64,000 nucleotides of DNA. Origin: Callipepla californica brunnescens. Its lineage: Eukaryota > Chordata > Aves > Galliformes > Odontophoridae. The translations under genes were made by a program, and so were the position numbers. The notes under the pieces were generated by a model that was given only the letters and a program-made list of their open reading frames with translations, made no database searches and was not told the DNA's origin. The stretch lies in contig JALIRH010000094.1 of assembly GCA_023055505.1 (NCBI GenBank), forward strand, positions 616,578 to 680,577. Direction: 5' to 3'. Each line of letters begins with the position of its first letter. The stretch's first letter is position 1. Shown here piece after piece: positions 24,201 to 37,667 of the stretch.

Positions 24201-27200
24201 TGGAAGAAGTAAATGCTTCTAGGTCTCCGTTGCTATTCCATACAACTGGACAGCAAAGATGACATGCTGTCACCACAGGACCAGGACCAGGGTTCAGTCT
24301 TTTAATCCACAGTAGCATTTTGCTGTGGCCTCTCGAAGTCTCTGGTATTTCCTTCTCATTACTGCTGCCTTCACTGGTCCTATCCACATCTGCCATTTAA
24401 TCAGTGTCACTGCCTCCCTTCAGTGACATGGTACCAGTCACAGTCCCACCTGAACTGCGCCAGCTAACCTTTCTGTTGCTGAGGTAATTTCTGTCCTTGT
24501 CAGGGATTTTAAACTCAAGTAAATGTATCTTTATCATTTTTTTTTTTTCACATTTGAGGGGATATTAGGAGGTTCTGTGACACCAGCTAGGGGGGTAGGT
24601 GAACATCTATGTTGTGGCACTTCATCCTAACTTTGATCCCTTCAGAATGCTGCTTCTCTTTGCACAGTGTGCACTTCTGGCTCCTTTGTGTGTTCTGAAG
24701 GTCTTCCCCAAATTAAAAATGTAAACCCTCTCAGATTAAGCCATTGTGCCTCAGTATGCCACTATGGCTAAGGAGGCTGCATTTTTTATTGCCACACACC
24801 AACTCAGGATCCTAACAATAGAGCCAAATGAGGCTTTTCCACTCATCTGGTTTCTGTTGTGTAATATCTGCCAAGTGTTTGACCACAGCTCTTCAGTTTG
24901 TGTCTGCAGCATCCAGTATCCTGAGGTGGCTTGCATCCAGCTACTAGCTGAGCCTGTGGTAGTGAAGCTGCCATGGGCAGCACACACAGTGTGCACTTGG
25001 TTCACTGAAGCCAAAGGCACATTAACTTCAGGCTTGACATCCAGCTCTGAAGAAGTCCTGGTGGAAAAGGGTCCATTTTGGGATTAGTTTCTGTAGAATA
25101 CGTAACAGCTCTTTATTTGTTTCTTTTGCCTTTCCCACACAGTGCTGACTTCGTGTAGGGTCATTTACAAAAATACTGGAATACTTCAAGATGCTTTTGG
25201 AAAATGGGAGACCCAAAAGGGATGATTTAAAAGGCATGTTAATCAATCAAATGTATTAAACTGTGAATGAGTAAAACTTTTTAAACAGAGGAAAAACTGA
25301 CTTTCTGTGTCATGGAGACTACTGTTTTTTTGGCTGCATCTGCATCAGCCTTTGAGCTTGGATCAGAAGTGTGCATCTGCAGCAAAGTCATCCTTACTTC
25401 AGTTTGCATCACAGAGAGGTCTCATTGAGTATAAATCAGACTTCTCTTTGTTGAAACTAAACAATTGGAAGATACAGCTCAGAACTGCACCTAAGAGCAT
25501 TGCTGTCTCTAATGTATATTCAGTCTTGGGATCAGACTGGAAGCAAAGGGAGTAAAATAAAAACAAACCAAACAAAAAATACTCAAGTCAACACCTGAAA
25601 TGCACATAGTATGCATATAAATCCTTGGCACCAACTGTTTCATGTTGCAGCATCTCTCTCAGCGGAGTGGTAGACACCACTCGGTTATACAAACAGCTGA
25701 TCACAACCTCCTCTGTTAAGCTGGAAAGTTAATATAAGCTGAACAGTGCAAGAGATGCCTGTAGCATCTCCTGTCAGTGTAGGAACATACAGCTAGGTCA
25801 CAACTGACATTCCAGGATTACTACTATGTATTACAGTAGCACCTAAAGGCTCTTGACAAGGGTCAGGTCACTATTATTGGCACTCCTTGGACTTAATAAA
25901 GAAATCCCTATCCCAAACAATGTGAATGGGAAAAATATGCTGAGCTACAGTCTATTTGTGAAGGGATCAAGACAACAGAGAGGTGATTGCTGTGGTAGTA
26001 TACTTCTGCAGGCTAGGCACAAATTGGTTCACAAGTGAAAAATTGCTTCAGTCTCATCCTTGCCCAGATTCAAGCTCTCCACTAAGCTACAAATAATCTG
26101 GTGCAATTAGTCATTTTGTCTCAGCTGAGGCCATCCTTGAGAACGCAGAAATGTGGCAGGTCAGAAGTGAGGTGGGACAGCTCATCTTGGAAGGGAGAGC
26201 TCCTGCAGCCTCTTTCTGTCACGTGCTTGTTCTGAAAGCCTCTGCTTAGAGATCTGCACTTTCCTGAACATTAAATCCGCCCTTGACAACAACTGAAATT
26301 CTTTGATTTGTATGAATATATTTCAAAATGTCCTATGATTACAGCTTTGTAATATTTTAGAAGCAGATGGCAGGCACAGCTGACAGTGACAGTAGTTATA
26401 AGTGCAAATAGGAGGTGGCAGAGAGGAGGGGAATTGGCTTAGTAAAATACTGTGAGAAAAGGAGCTCTTATTTTGAAGATGCAACCAAATGATGAAAGCA
26501 GGTAGGGAAGGATTCAATTACCACTGGGAGAAAAACATCCAGCTTGGCTTCCTGAGCCTAGCAAGCATATGCTTAAATATCTTACTAAATAGGCAGGAGA
26601 GAGACAGAGAGAGTGAAAAAAAAGGAGATTAAGACATTCAACTCCACTTGACCCTTAGGAGTGCCACTCTGCTCTCCTAGGAAATAAAGAGCCAAAGGCA
26701 TTTCAGAAATGAACACTCAGACCCTGGATAAACACTTACAATAAATCGCAGCTCCCCAGGACACCTCTGTATTTCTGGGTCAGGTGATAAAAAGTTTGCT
26801 AGACAGAGATAAAACTCGTATTTTTCCAAATCATGTCAGGAAACAAAGTAGTTGGCATTTAATGGCTGATCCTAGCAATGCTTTAGATGCCATTACATCT
26901 TCATTGCAATCCTTCAGGTGATGCTTACTTCATTAAGATGCAAGAGGGAATATGAAACCATTCAGAACTAAATAAAGTTCTTATGGTGTCTCTTCAGCAT
27001 ACTTCCATTCTCCCTTCAGGCAGCGAGGAAGATTGTTTTACTCCATCTATCAAATCCTGCTATCATCTAAAGAGTTAAGCAATAGAGAGGATATCTCAAG
27101 GAAAACACTGTTGTGGATCTTGCCCCCTCCCCCACACTTTTTTTTAAAACATAGCATACATCAAAGTAAAAACTGACATGCAGTGCCCTGAAGCTTCCTG

Positions 27201-27552
27201 CAGAATGCTTTTAGATTTTGGAAATTTCATTTTCTACCTTATGATGATTACATGAGAGAGGATGAAATGCTTGCTTTGAGGTTCATTTTAGACAGACGTA
27301 ATAAATGTGGCTTCCCACTGCAAATGAACAAATACTTGGGGGGAGTATGTGGTTTAGTTTGTATTTGAGTACTTCAGTCTGGGTGGAGATGCCATATGCA
27401 CAATATTTGGAAGAGTAAATGAGGGGGAGAAAGAGAAGAGAAAGAGAGATTGGTAACTCAGGCAGTGAAGTATTTGGTTTTGCTCTAATTACAGTCCATC
27501 CTGTGATGAAAAATGAATTTCTCAATGTCAGCCCACATTCAGCTCCAGCTGC

Positions 27553-27555
<3 letters not shown>
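21203..27555. other. Long non-coding stretch without a recognised gene
   Basis: AT-rich DNA. An A-rich low-complexity zone lies at about 22028-22131, with short T runs near 23486-23500 and 24536-24550 and a purine-rich patch at 27421-27449. Open frames here (for example about 110 codons at 24746-25087) lack recognisable domains or good exon boundaries and are treated as chance. Confidence 0.55.
22028..22131. repeat. A-rich low-complexity region
   Basis: Several A runs of 9-13 bases separated by short mixed sequence, including CAAAA units near 22100. No retroposon body is apparent beside it. Confidence 0.8.

Positions 27556-27603
<48 letters not shown>
27556..27603. repeat. (CA)24 microsatellite
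   Basis: An uninterrupted CA dinucleotide tract of about 48 bases. It is probably polymorphic. Long cysteine/valine runs in translations across it are artefacts of the repeat. Confidence 0.97.
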
Positions 27604-27607
<4 letters not shown>

Positions 27608-27987
27608 CCCAACCCTGCAATAAATAATTAATTCCAGTTTACAGCCTCTCCTCAGCCAAGTCCCAAGAGTGATACAGCATGAAGTCTGAATTATGTCTGC
27701 CCTGTAACAGAAAGTTTGTTCTTTAAGGGCATAAGACAAGATCGAGAACATTTTAATCATGCCACATTGTCCAGGATTGTTTGCTGAGGCTGATAAATTC
27801 ACCTTACTTCCAGCTTCTAGGTAGGAAAAATATTTGTCTTGCTCTGATGCTTGTTTCATGAAGTTTATATAAAATTGCAGTGCATCCATAGCTAAAAAGG
27901 AGAGGTCCATTTGAGTAAAACATCTGACGTAGAGATGTTCCCATGCTGATCACTGAGCAAAAGACTGTCAAAATAGGAATTTCATGG

Positions 27988-28498
27988 TGTCATGGTTTTA
28001 TGATTTTTGTTATATTATTGATATTCCACATCATAGCATCATATAGTGTATTGGGAGTTAAAGAGTTAATGCTCCAGCTGCATGGATCATTGGTGGTTAT
28101 GGATATGCCTGTCTCAGAAGAGAAGAACTACATTCCCCAGAGGACTGTGCGATGCTTTGCATTTTTACATGTTTCCGCCCAGAGGGAAAAATAAAAACTG
28201 TCTGTGGTCATGGAACTGTCCCTCTTCCCTCTGGAATCGAGCTCAGCAGTGGGTGTTTGTTGCAGCCGTCTGCCTTCAGCGTTAGCGTAAGGTCTTCAGT
28301 TTATCAGACAGCGTTATTTCCAATTATATTGTATTATATTGTGTATTGCTTTCTGATATCTTATTTAGTAAATTAGCTTTCCTCCTCAGATTGTTGCCGC
28401 TGTTTTGTTTCAAGGCCCAACTCCCTTCTCCCTTTTTCCCTTTCCCCGCTTCCTCTTCCCCAGGGCGTGGGCCCGTAGGTCCCTTGCCTCAATCGTCA
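27988..28498 (+). mobile_element. Probable LTR of an avian ERVL-like endogenous retrovirus
   Basis: The segment begins TGTCATGG and can be read to end in CA at 28498, giving an LTR-sized unit of about 510 bases. Internal composition fits an LTR: an AT-rich 5' part, an AATAAAA element at about 28190 that could be a TATA-like box or polyA signal, and a C/T-rich stretch near 28420-28470. From family knowledge it resembles ERVL-type LTRs common in birds. The 5-mer CATGG occurs just before the start (27983-27987) and at 28497-28501, so an alternative reading is a target duplication with the right edge at 28496. No retroviral gag, pol or env remnant was recognised next to it, so it is probably a solo LTR. 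Confidence 0.55.
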
Positions 28499-28946
28499 TG
28501 GTACCGGGTCAAATCGGCTTGTAAACCATTGACAGAGTGGCACTTTTGCTATACAGACCATCTGGTCTGCAACCACATTTGTTTTGCTCCAGCAAGGAAC
28601 GAGAAGATGCAACATCCTTGTTGGAGGCTGGCAGTTTAGACTTCTGCCTCTATCACCTGAAGATTAAAGAATTCATATGCTTGGAGAGAGCACGTATATA
28701 CCAGCACGCGAATATTTTCGGAAGAGGTGCTGGGAAGAATAGTGGATTGCTCTGTGCTGTACTATACTGAAGCAATTCTGTGGTGTTTTTCTGAATCAAG
28801 ACATATTTGAAAGCAGATATCTGGTTGCACAGCAGAATGTAGTCTAGAAGGACATTTGGTATTTAAGCATGGGATTTCTGGAGCCTTCTTTTTAAAGTTA
28901 TTTTCATGAAGGAGGGAAGAGAGGAAGTTGACTGTCAATCATTAGC
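28499..28946. other. Non-coding stretch right of the probable LTR
   Basis: The bases directly after the LTR begin TGGTACCGGG, which could be a primer-binding-site remnant, but no tRNA match was confirmed. I see no retroviral coding remnant here. Confidence 0.4.
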
Positions 28947-29063
28947 GTGCCCTGGCAGCCAAAATAGCCAACTGTACCCTGGTCCTTTGTGGAGCCAGGA
29001 GTTGGAGTAGATGATCCATGAGGGTCCCTTCCAAATCAGGACATTCTATGATTCTGTGATTCT
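28947..29063 (+). mobile_element. CR1 LINE 3'-end fragment with internal deletion (plus strand)
   Basis: The left part ('tgccctggcagccaaaat...accctgg') matches a CR1 segment from the late RT region. The right part ('gagccaggagttggagtaga', 'gggtcccttcc', then ATTCTATGATTCTGTGATTCT) is the canonical CR1 3' end. The sequence between these blocks in a full element is missing, so this copy has an internal deletion as well as 5' truncation. Confidence 0.88.
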
Positions 29064-30341
29064 AAATTTGACATAGCATTAATAAATGCTGGTGCCTGGT
29101 TTATCTTACTTTTAAAAGCTTATATGTTACAAAATCAGTAAATCTTCACTAATGAAATTCCATTGTAGACCTCCAAGATTAAAAGGTAAACTTTTTGGCT
29201 GATTAATATGAGTGCCCACAGTCTTATCATCTATACTCCGACACCATGTTAGGACTGTAATTGACAGAATTGACAAAATAAGCAGCCTTGTTCTGCTTTA
29301 TCTTTTTGCTAGAGCAGAAGAGCAGTATCATCAGCTCTTTTTTTTTTTTTTTTTTTCATATACTCTTCGCTGTATAAGGCAATGGTGGAATAAATAAGAA
29401 ATAATGCCTAATAATTTAATAGAAGAATTTGCCTTAAGTGCCTTGCCAAGAAAATAAAGTAGAAACTCTAATCTGACAATTTACCTCCATCAGGAATAAA
29501 TAAATAAACAAGACAACTTTTGAAGGAGCAGAAGATGGGCACCTTCAACATAAAAATATTATCATGCTGTTCACTATACAAAATTTTGCTGTTCTCAAAA
29601 ATGAATCCAGAGTCTTTATTTGATGTTATAGAGCATTACGGCTCTAAGATATGAGCTGATGCCTTGCCTTCTCATTTAGATGAATCCTCCAAGGTATCCT
29701 TCCTACCTCTCAGTGATTTTATATGTTCCTGTATGTGTGAACTTATGAACATGAGCACATATATATGAGTTTTGGATGCACAATTTTTACAAATCTAACA
29801 GACAGAATTTAATTAAGAGGTTTTCTTTAAAGGCAGGAAAATTACAAAGAGTTTTGCTAAGCTGGGTAGAGTCAAGTGCAGTCATTTTAGCTGATTTCTG
29901 TTACACACACTAGACCTTAGACTTGAATTATATTATCTTAATGGCATAAGCATAGTCTGAAAAAGAAATAGCTAGGAGTATATTAACATACTCCCTGTGC
30001 CAATATGTGATCTTTGTATCCTGTTTTTTCTGGGCCCCACAAAGCCAAAATTACAGAAAAAATATACTAGACTGAAATGATGTAAATACAAATCAGTGAT
30101 AGCGATCTGATGTGTTTGCATAGAGAGCTAATTTTAAAATAGAGGGAGAATTCATCATTTATGCTGTATCACTTCCCATTTTGTCACAAGCCCTTGCTGG
30201 TGTCATTGCTGTTTACAGTTTCTTAAAACATGCCATGCTAAGAAGTCATGTCTGGAAACATGGTCCTTTCAGGAACTTTCTCTGGACTATGCAGCTGACC
30301 ACAGTGAACAATATGAACCTTGTGACAAAAGGAGATGCTCT

Positions 30342-30375
30342 AAGCTTCCTCATTGGAAAAGCTTCCTCATTGGAA
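30342..30375. repeat. Perfect 17-bp tandem duplication
   Basis: The unit AAGCTTCCTCATTGGAA occurs twice head-to-tail without a mismatch, followed by an A run. It looks like a recent slippage event. Confidence 0.95.
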
Positions 30376-33170
30376 AAAAAGCTGTAGTTCTGGAGAACTA
30401 AAGGAGAGGTTCATTTTAGATGTCTGTCCATAGAGAACAGTGTAGTACCAGAGCTTTGAAAACATTTGGTTGAGACCATAAATAAACTGGTCCTGAAGGA
30501 ATTGTGATGGTAAAATCTAAAAAAATTGGGAATGTGATTTTTTCATACTTCTTTCATATATATGTTCGAGTCTTTTTCTTTCAAATTCAGGATGAAACAG
30601 ATCTTGGGCTGCAGGTTATTCTCTCCGCTACATTCCTTCTTGTGTGAGCTGCCAGGGATTTACCACTTTGCAAAATTTCACAACATTCTCATCTTCAACA
30701 ATTAGGCAAAGTGGCCTGAGTGAGTTCATCCATATGTTGTTCCCACAGCAGACAAATCATCACCAATGCTTTTGTTGCTCAAGTGCCCTTTATGAATTAA
30801 GTCTTTATCTATTACATTGAGTATGCGTGTTATTTCCAACAACAAAAGGAATACTCTACACCAAACATTTTTGCCATCTGACTTCCATTTACCTGCCATG
30901 TTTCTCATTCTTTACAGTTTGCACAGGTTGATGAAGGCACTCAGAATAATCATTGCTATGCAAAGCGTGTTGAACAGCAATGGTCATTGCACGTCTGGTA
31001 ATTATTCCTCCATTCTGACATTCCAGTATGCCTCTGGTGTTGCACAGAAAGCTCTGCTTCTCAACAGTACTTATGAATACCCATACTCAGACATTTGCAG
31101 TTATTGCAGAGTTCCGATTAATACTTCTTCCTCTCTGACACAGAAGGAGCTGCACTCTAATGCTGTCTTTATTATTTTCCATCAGATTCCATACTTCTGC
31201 ATGAAAAAGGTGTAAATCATATTTAGTTCTGGAGGTCCATAGAGTGTGGGACTATGAGTATGTAGTCATTTTACATTTTATTTTTCTGTCTACTCTGAAT
31301 ATCCCAAATATGTTTAGTTTATTTATGGACGTACTATTCACATGGAACACCCTGTTCTTAAAAGGTAGCCTGGCCCAGACCTCAAACTCCATTTTTATGG
31401 TTTAGACTGCATTTGAATTGGTTATTCTAGTTTCTATCTTCAAATATAAGCTCATGTACCTCTGTGTGTCCCTGTAGTAAGATTTGCAACGACCACTGCA
31501 GTGAGCACTGCAATGAATATTGCTAATCGTGTTGATTCCCACATCTAGTGAAATCATTACACTTGGTTATGCTCTTTTCATATATTTTTATTTTAAGGCT
31601 TCATAAAAGATCTTAGCAATGAAAATCACATTGCATAATTAATTTCAACACAAGCATACATGAATAATTTGTATGAGTCAGCTTGTCTTGTGAAAAGATA
31701 CAGTAGTTGCCACCTGAGTGTTTATTTTTCTTTTATAATGAAACTTGGTTCAGTTAATGGACAGAGTCTTAGTACATTTTTAATGGGAAATTACAGCCAA
31801 CTTCTAAGTCGGCCTTCTCCACTTGTACCACAGTGTTTAATCAATACAATCAGAACGTTTTGTTTAGCATGCAAAAATAATTGCAATTATATCTGTGCCT
31901 TTCAGTAATTTAACAATATCATTTTTTCACAGCTTTAATTTCCAGCTGTGAATTCTTCTTAGGCTGAAGGAAATAACTGAGGTCAATTTCAACAGGTCTT
32001 TGAACTTCCATGACTAAACTACTGCCTTCAATACCACATTAAGACAAAATGTACTTAAAAGTAGTAAGTCAACTTCCTTAAAAGGAGTAATTACATAGTC
32101 ATTATGATTTATCTGAGAAGGAGTAAGGAAGGTGTTTCTTGTCCATTCCCAGCATGCATGCACACTTTCACAGCAGCTGACAAGTGGTGTATGAGTATGT
32201 TTGGCCTGTGTGTTGATGCAGCATCGGCTTGATATTCTGTGTGTGGAAACTCTTCCCCAAGTCATTCCTACAGTACTGATTTCAACAAACAAACAAACAA
32301 GCAAACAAAAATGTTTTTGTAGTTCTATATCAACTGTTGATGGAGGAAAGGAGGATGGGAACAATTGAATTACACAGAAGATTGTTCTACCAGGTTGTTC
32401 TTCAAGAGGTGGGCAGAGCCACTGACGAGGCATGTCAAGTGATTCTGCAGAAGCAATTTATTGTGATAGCCAAGGTAATTACTAGCTAGGCCAGATCAAA
32501 TCAGGCCAGATCAATGAATGGATACAGTAACATAGAAAAATGTGATATAATGATGCCACAGCTAATCCAGGTGGTAGAAAAATAATGAAGCTGGAATGGA
32601 AATAGAAAGAAAATGCGTAAGGGAAAAAAAGATTAATCCCACAGTTTATCATAAATATTTGTGTTCAATGACTTTATTGGTAATGCCAGTGCTACTTAAT
32701 TATTACTTTCTGACAATCTAAACTTAAATTTGTTATTTCTACTGTAGATCTTATTTGGGGAATAACCAATTAAACAATAAAAAAACATTCTGTGCACTGC
32801 TACAACTATTGCTAATTATGTTCAGCATGCATTTATATTTTCCTTCATCATTGTGGATATGACAAACTTAAAACAGTACTTTCTGTATGAACTGCTGTAA
32901 TACTCAAACCAACAGTACAAAACACTCTCAAACACGTGTGCTGATAGAAAATCTAGCATTGCAGAGTTCATATATCAGAATATGTCACCTTGTGGGTGGT
33001 GAAAACACAGAAGTAATTGTGGCAAAGGCGCTTGTCACACTGTCAGAGCCACATCTGATCCAGCACACCACATTTTGAAATGCAAGATGTATAAGTTAAT
33101 GACAAGACACCTTGTGTAATGGGTAATAACAGAAAGGAGATCATAAGAAAAGGTGAATACTGTTACCATA

Positions 33171-33195
33171 AAAAAAAATAAAAATAAAAATAAAA
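33171..33195. repeat. (AAAAT)n microsatellite
   Basis: An A run followed by three to four AAAAT units, read directly. Confidence 0.85.
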
Positions 33196-34692
33196 GTGTC
33201 TTATTATTTGTGTCTTCAAATTCTGTCTTGACATTTTACACTGCATGATGCTGTGATGACTAAGGAGGAAGTAGCAGTGATTAAATTAAAAATCACAAGG
33301 CAACAGTCATGTAATGTCCAGAACCAGGGGATGAGAGTACATTGTCCAGACAGAGACAATGGGGGAGGGTATGTCCATGAGGCAGCCGCTAGACTCTGCC
33401 CATCCTGATAAAAAAAACACAAGGCTGGACAGCAAACATGCGCAGGCTGGCTCCCAGCATTCACTCTCTTGCCAGGAGCACTGCTGTTCACCAGCCTGGG
33501 AAAAATTCAGACTCCAAGGCATGCCACACTGTTGCCTGAAAGATAAAAGCTTTGTGCAGCCTTATGTGTACTGGTCTGCAGTATGAACATGTTCAGTCTT
33601 TCCAGGTCATGTAAAGGAAACAGCTCACCCAGGCTTAGAGCGCTGCATAAACTCACACTTTTTTGTCAAGTATTGCCGAGATTAGCCTAAGTTGGAACCT
33701 CAACACTAACTTGTAAGTACAACACAATTATCGAACATGTCCAGGCAAAAAGTACAACCTATGATTAATTCATAGCATGAATGTATCTTAACTCAAAGCA
33801 CATGATGATGCACCCTTTCCAGAGCCAGCTTCAGTGCCTCTAGCCAGTTCTTCTTCAGTTACACCTCAAGCAATGATGACAACAGGTGTATTTCACCTTG
33901 TTCTTCCAGTAGTCCTAGTCCTTCACACAGGAGGAAGGATTTTCTTCAAGTGGTGCACTGTTCACCACTTGATAACATTGCTGCGAAGCCCCGAAGAAGT
34001 CTGGCAGAAATCAGTTCCCCATCCTAGTGACTCAGATTCCTCCAATGGACACCCTTACATCATTATCAGGCCTGTCAGTAGGTTAGCCCTGCCCGTTTGT
34101 ATGGTGATTCTCCAAAACTGTTTCATGTCCAATGCTTGACAAAAGTCAATCAGTGAGTTAATCAATCAGCCTCCTGAAAGACAAGTGCTCTTCTATCATG
34201 GCATTTGTAATCACAGCAAGGAGCAAAATGTAATTTTTAACATGACATCCTTAAAGCTGTAGCCTTCTCAATTTTGACTGCAACATCACCTTTCTTCACA
34301 GCTGTTAGAATTAGCGATAGCAACCTCAGATCAAATAACTGCATGCTTTAATTCTCACCGAGTGCTGGGTTATTTAAGAACATATGTACAGTTAAACACA
34401 TGCTTATGTCTTTTTAGAGTGCCAGATCCCTCACTTCTGTAGGTATGTATGTCTTCATTAGAAAAAATGTATGTATTTTCTTTAAACAGAGAGGATTTGA
34501 AGCTGCTCTACTGAGTTTTTATACTAGCACTAATTTCTAGCTCAAGCTGTTTTATTAAGACTGACTAATAAAAGCATCATATGGCGCATCTAAGGAGAGC
34601 GGGAGGCAGAAAGAGTAAAAAAAAAATGATCAGGAAGATGTACTTGTATAGACTTGCAGGTCTCTGAAACAAGAGAAATCTATCAAGAGTGA

Positions 34693-34882
34693 GGTGTGGC
34701 AGTGGTACAAGCTCCCCAGGGCAGTGTTCATGGCACCAAGCTGACAGAGTTAAAGAAGTCTGTAAAGTGCACTTTGACATAGGGTTTGGATTTTCTGTGG
34801 TGCTGTGTGGAGACAGAGGTTGGACTCAGTGATGCTTGTGGGTCCCTTCCAACTTGGGATATTCTGTCATTCTATGATTCTC
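34693..34882 (+). mobile_element. CR1 LINE 3'-end fragment (plus strand)
   Basis: The segment runs from a CR1 'ggtacaagctccccaggg' block through 'gaggttggactcagtgatgc' and 'gggtcccttccaacttggga' to the tail ATTCTGTCATTCTATGATTCT at 34861-34882. This is a textbook CR1 3' end, heavily 5'-truncated. Confidence 0.92.
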
Positions 34883-35267
34883 TGAAATGAGACTGAAGTT
34901 GAAAACTCTATCAAGCATCTCTGTTTTATATGACTTGGAAAAGACTGAAAAGAAGTTTCTCAGCAAACTTGGTGGATCCAGGAAGGAACAGAAGGCCATG
35001 AATCTTTTGGGTAAGAAGCATGGCTTTTTTGTGCACCAACAAGTGCGGCAGAGCTGGAATGAGAGAAAGCCCTGACACTGTGCAACCACTGTTCAGCAAA
35101 AGCCTAGTATGCTATCAGCATAAGTTACAAATCCAAACCATAGCACCATCTGGAAGAAAATTCACTTCATCCCAGTCAGATCCTGTACAGACGTCTTTCT
35201 TCAGTATCTGTGCTTCCCATGTTTAATCCTTAACAAGGTTGAGGCTTTGCCCTGCAGTCAGATTGTG

Positions 35268-35321
35268 CAGACTACAGCTGCACTGACTTCAAGCAAGGCA
35301 TACCAGTGCAGCTGTAGTCTG
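35268..35321. repeat. Perfect 18-bp inverted repeat (hairpin-forming)
   Basis: CAGACTACAGCTGCACTG at 35268-35285 is matched exactly by its reverse complement at 35304-35321, with an 18-base spacer. Each arm holds a CAGCTG palindrome. The stem does not extend further on either side. It could be the relic of an inverted duplication or a structured RNA element; nothing else supports a gene. Confidence 0.85.
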
Positions 35322-37667
35322 AAGGATTGGATTCTTAGGGTATCAACATCACATACATAACATTTCCTTATATTATTTGGTGAGCATAGCACTTCCCTCC
35401 AAAAATGACTTTTCCCTCGCTAAACAAAGCAAATATTTTGAGTATCTGATAATACCGATGATTACCATTACAGTTTTTACCTTTCCCTTAAAAAGGAATG
35501 CTGCTCTTCCATGAAATACTAAAATCATACATGGGCAGTAATTTTTTTTAAGGTAGGAAAGCATGTAGTGGATTTGAAACAAGCAAGCAAAGTGCTATTA
35601 GTGGTTTAAAGGCTTTCTTGTCAGTCCATGTAATTAACTACTGAATGACAAGAAAGACATGGTAAGGGTCAGAGGGATTCAGTGGTGTTACCTCCTTTCA
35701 CAGTGATCTCCAGTCTGGGGGTAATCTCTACACCTGTTGAACATCCTTTGCTTGTGTAGATTTTATAGCACAAAAATCACACAGCACATATTTCAATTCT
35801 ATTATTTCATATGCTTTAAACACACACCAAAAGTGCTGCCCTGATAATGTAATAGTTCATGTAATGCTGTAATGCTGTTGTGGGTTGTAGGCAGCTAAGC
35901 AACACAGAACACAAACTTCTCTCCAACTTCTAGCAGAACAGGGGAAAAGGAAGACTGGAAATGTGAAATCTTGTGAGTTGAGATAAAATACTTCAATAAG
36001 TGAAGATGTAGAAGAAAGAAAGAAAGAAACCAAAAAGCAGTCAAGCAGAGGCAATTGCTTGTCACCTCCCATGGGTAGACTAATGTCCTACCAGTTCCCA
36101 GGGAAAAGATGGTAACTTACCTAAGCTTTTACCTAAGCTCTTTTCCCTCCATTTAATTGCTGACCATGGTGGTGCATAGTACAGAATAGCTCTTTGGTTA
36201 GTGTGAGTCATCTGTCTGGTTGAATCCCCTCTCTGGCTAAAGTGCATCTGCAATCTTGTGGGAGCCGAGTGAGAAACAGACAGGGCTTTGATGCTGTGTA
36301 AATACAAAAAGGCTGCCATAAATACAAAAAAAAACAAAGCTAAAAAAGTGGTTTGTTGTAACATTATAGCATATAATCCTAATTCAGGTTTATCTGGCAA
36401 ATGTACAAGTCCTTTAAGTGTGTCCTTTGACATTCCCATGCTTTTTGCTTTGTTACATTTTCAAAACAAAGATAAATGCCTCTTGTGTAGTGACAGTAAG
36501 ACAAATTGCTTTCGCAAGAAACTGATGTAAACTGCTTGTAATTCATTTTTCTAATATGTCCTGGTCTTACATTCCTGGACAGGATCTTCAGTTTCTAATG
36601 GAAGTGTTAAAAAAAAAAAAAAAGGATTTTACTGTCCGCAGCCATTTCCAATCTCCACATCTTAATAAAAAAGTAAATTAGATAGATTTCCTTTAGTTCA
36701 CTTATCATAGATTTGACAGATAGTTTTAACTTGTCCAGTTAAGTTCTACACACTAGTTTCTCTCTAAGCAATTTGTACTCAAAGAGAATTATTTCACTGA
36801 CACTGAAATAAGTTCAGTGGGAAAAAACCCTTTGAAGTCACTAAAGTTGTGTCTGCCCACACCAGGCTTAGTGTAACCCTTCATCTTTATTAGAACCTGC
36901 AAAGCATCAGTAACTGGGCAATTGGAAGGCTCAGGGGCTTGGGTAGTTCTCTGTCTGCTTATAAAGTGGCAGTTGCCATGGCATCTGAGCACCACTGGAA
37001 AGGCAGCTTGTTGCTGCAGGCCTGCAAGCAGCATCCAGTTTAGCTGAGCTATTAAAAGTACTACCATGCCAGGCCTGTTCTACAGCATGCATGCACTGGC
37101 CTGGAAATAAAACAAGTTAATTTGAGATTGTTTTTTCTGGAAGCTGTGATTTTGAACGTTCTGAAACTGCCAAAAAACAAGAAGCCCAGTTTCTTCTTTG
37201 CTGGACAAGTGCTGTTGAAAATAGTAAAAAGAGAAATAAAAAAAGACTGACCATTAGCCATACGTAAGAATGAAAATATTGAGAGCCAGTCTCTTTTGGA
37301 ATGATGGAGTGACAGCATTACGTGCTCAGAAGCATAAACACAGTCACAACATTTTATCCATCCAGAGTTGTAGGCGTAGCATCACTTATCAAAGAACCTC
37401 TGAGTGGGCCCAGGCATGACCTGGGCAACAGTGTGCTCGCACCTGCCAACACAGCTGCAGCTGTGTACAGATACTGGGATACATGTCCTTGAGGCAAAGT
37501 AGGCCAATTCAGACAGTGTCCAGGGTTGCAGGCAATTGGCAGTGCATTAGGAAGAGCACTGCCAACAGGCCGAGGAACATGATACTTCCTCTTCGCTTGT
37601 CACTGCTGAGGCATGTCTGGATACTGAGTCTGGGCCTAAGCCCCCCAGAGCACTACCAGTCTTAAAC
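35322..37667. other. Non-coding stretch without a recognised gene
   Basis: AT-rich DNA with an A run near 36610-36623. A donor-like GTAAGT on the minus strand around 36116-36122 follows an open minus frame (36080-36439), but no domain or acceptor supports an exon. Confidence 0.5.

Larger units (their letters stand above)
29064..34692. other. Long non-coding stretch without a recognised gene
   Basis: AT-rich DNA with a T run near 29337-29356, a 17-bp tandem duplication at 30342-30375, CAAA units near 32286-32309 and an AAAAT tract near 33171-33195. Open frames of 130-140 codons (30817-31215 plus, 32014-32433 minus) show no recognisable domains, and I treat them as chance. Confidence 0.55.

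Noticed and set aside
27415..27910. Cys/Val-rich and His/Thr-rich open frames on both strands
   Set aside because: They are translations of the (CA)24 microsatellite.
30817..31215. 132-codon open frame on the plus strand
   Set aside because: No recognisable domain or exon boundaries.
32014..32433. 139-codon open frame on the minus strand
   Set aside because: Low-complexity CAAAC/TTTG units inside and no domain recognised.
36116..36439. Minus-strand open frame ending at a GTAAGT donor
   Set aside because: No acceptor or domain support; the donor alone is not sufficient.
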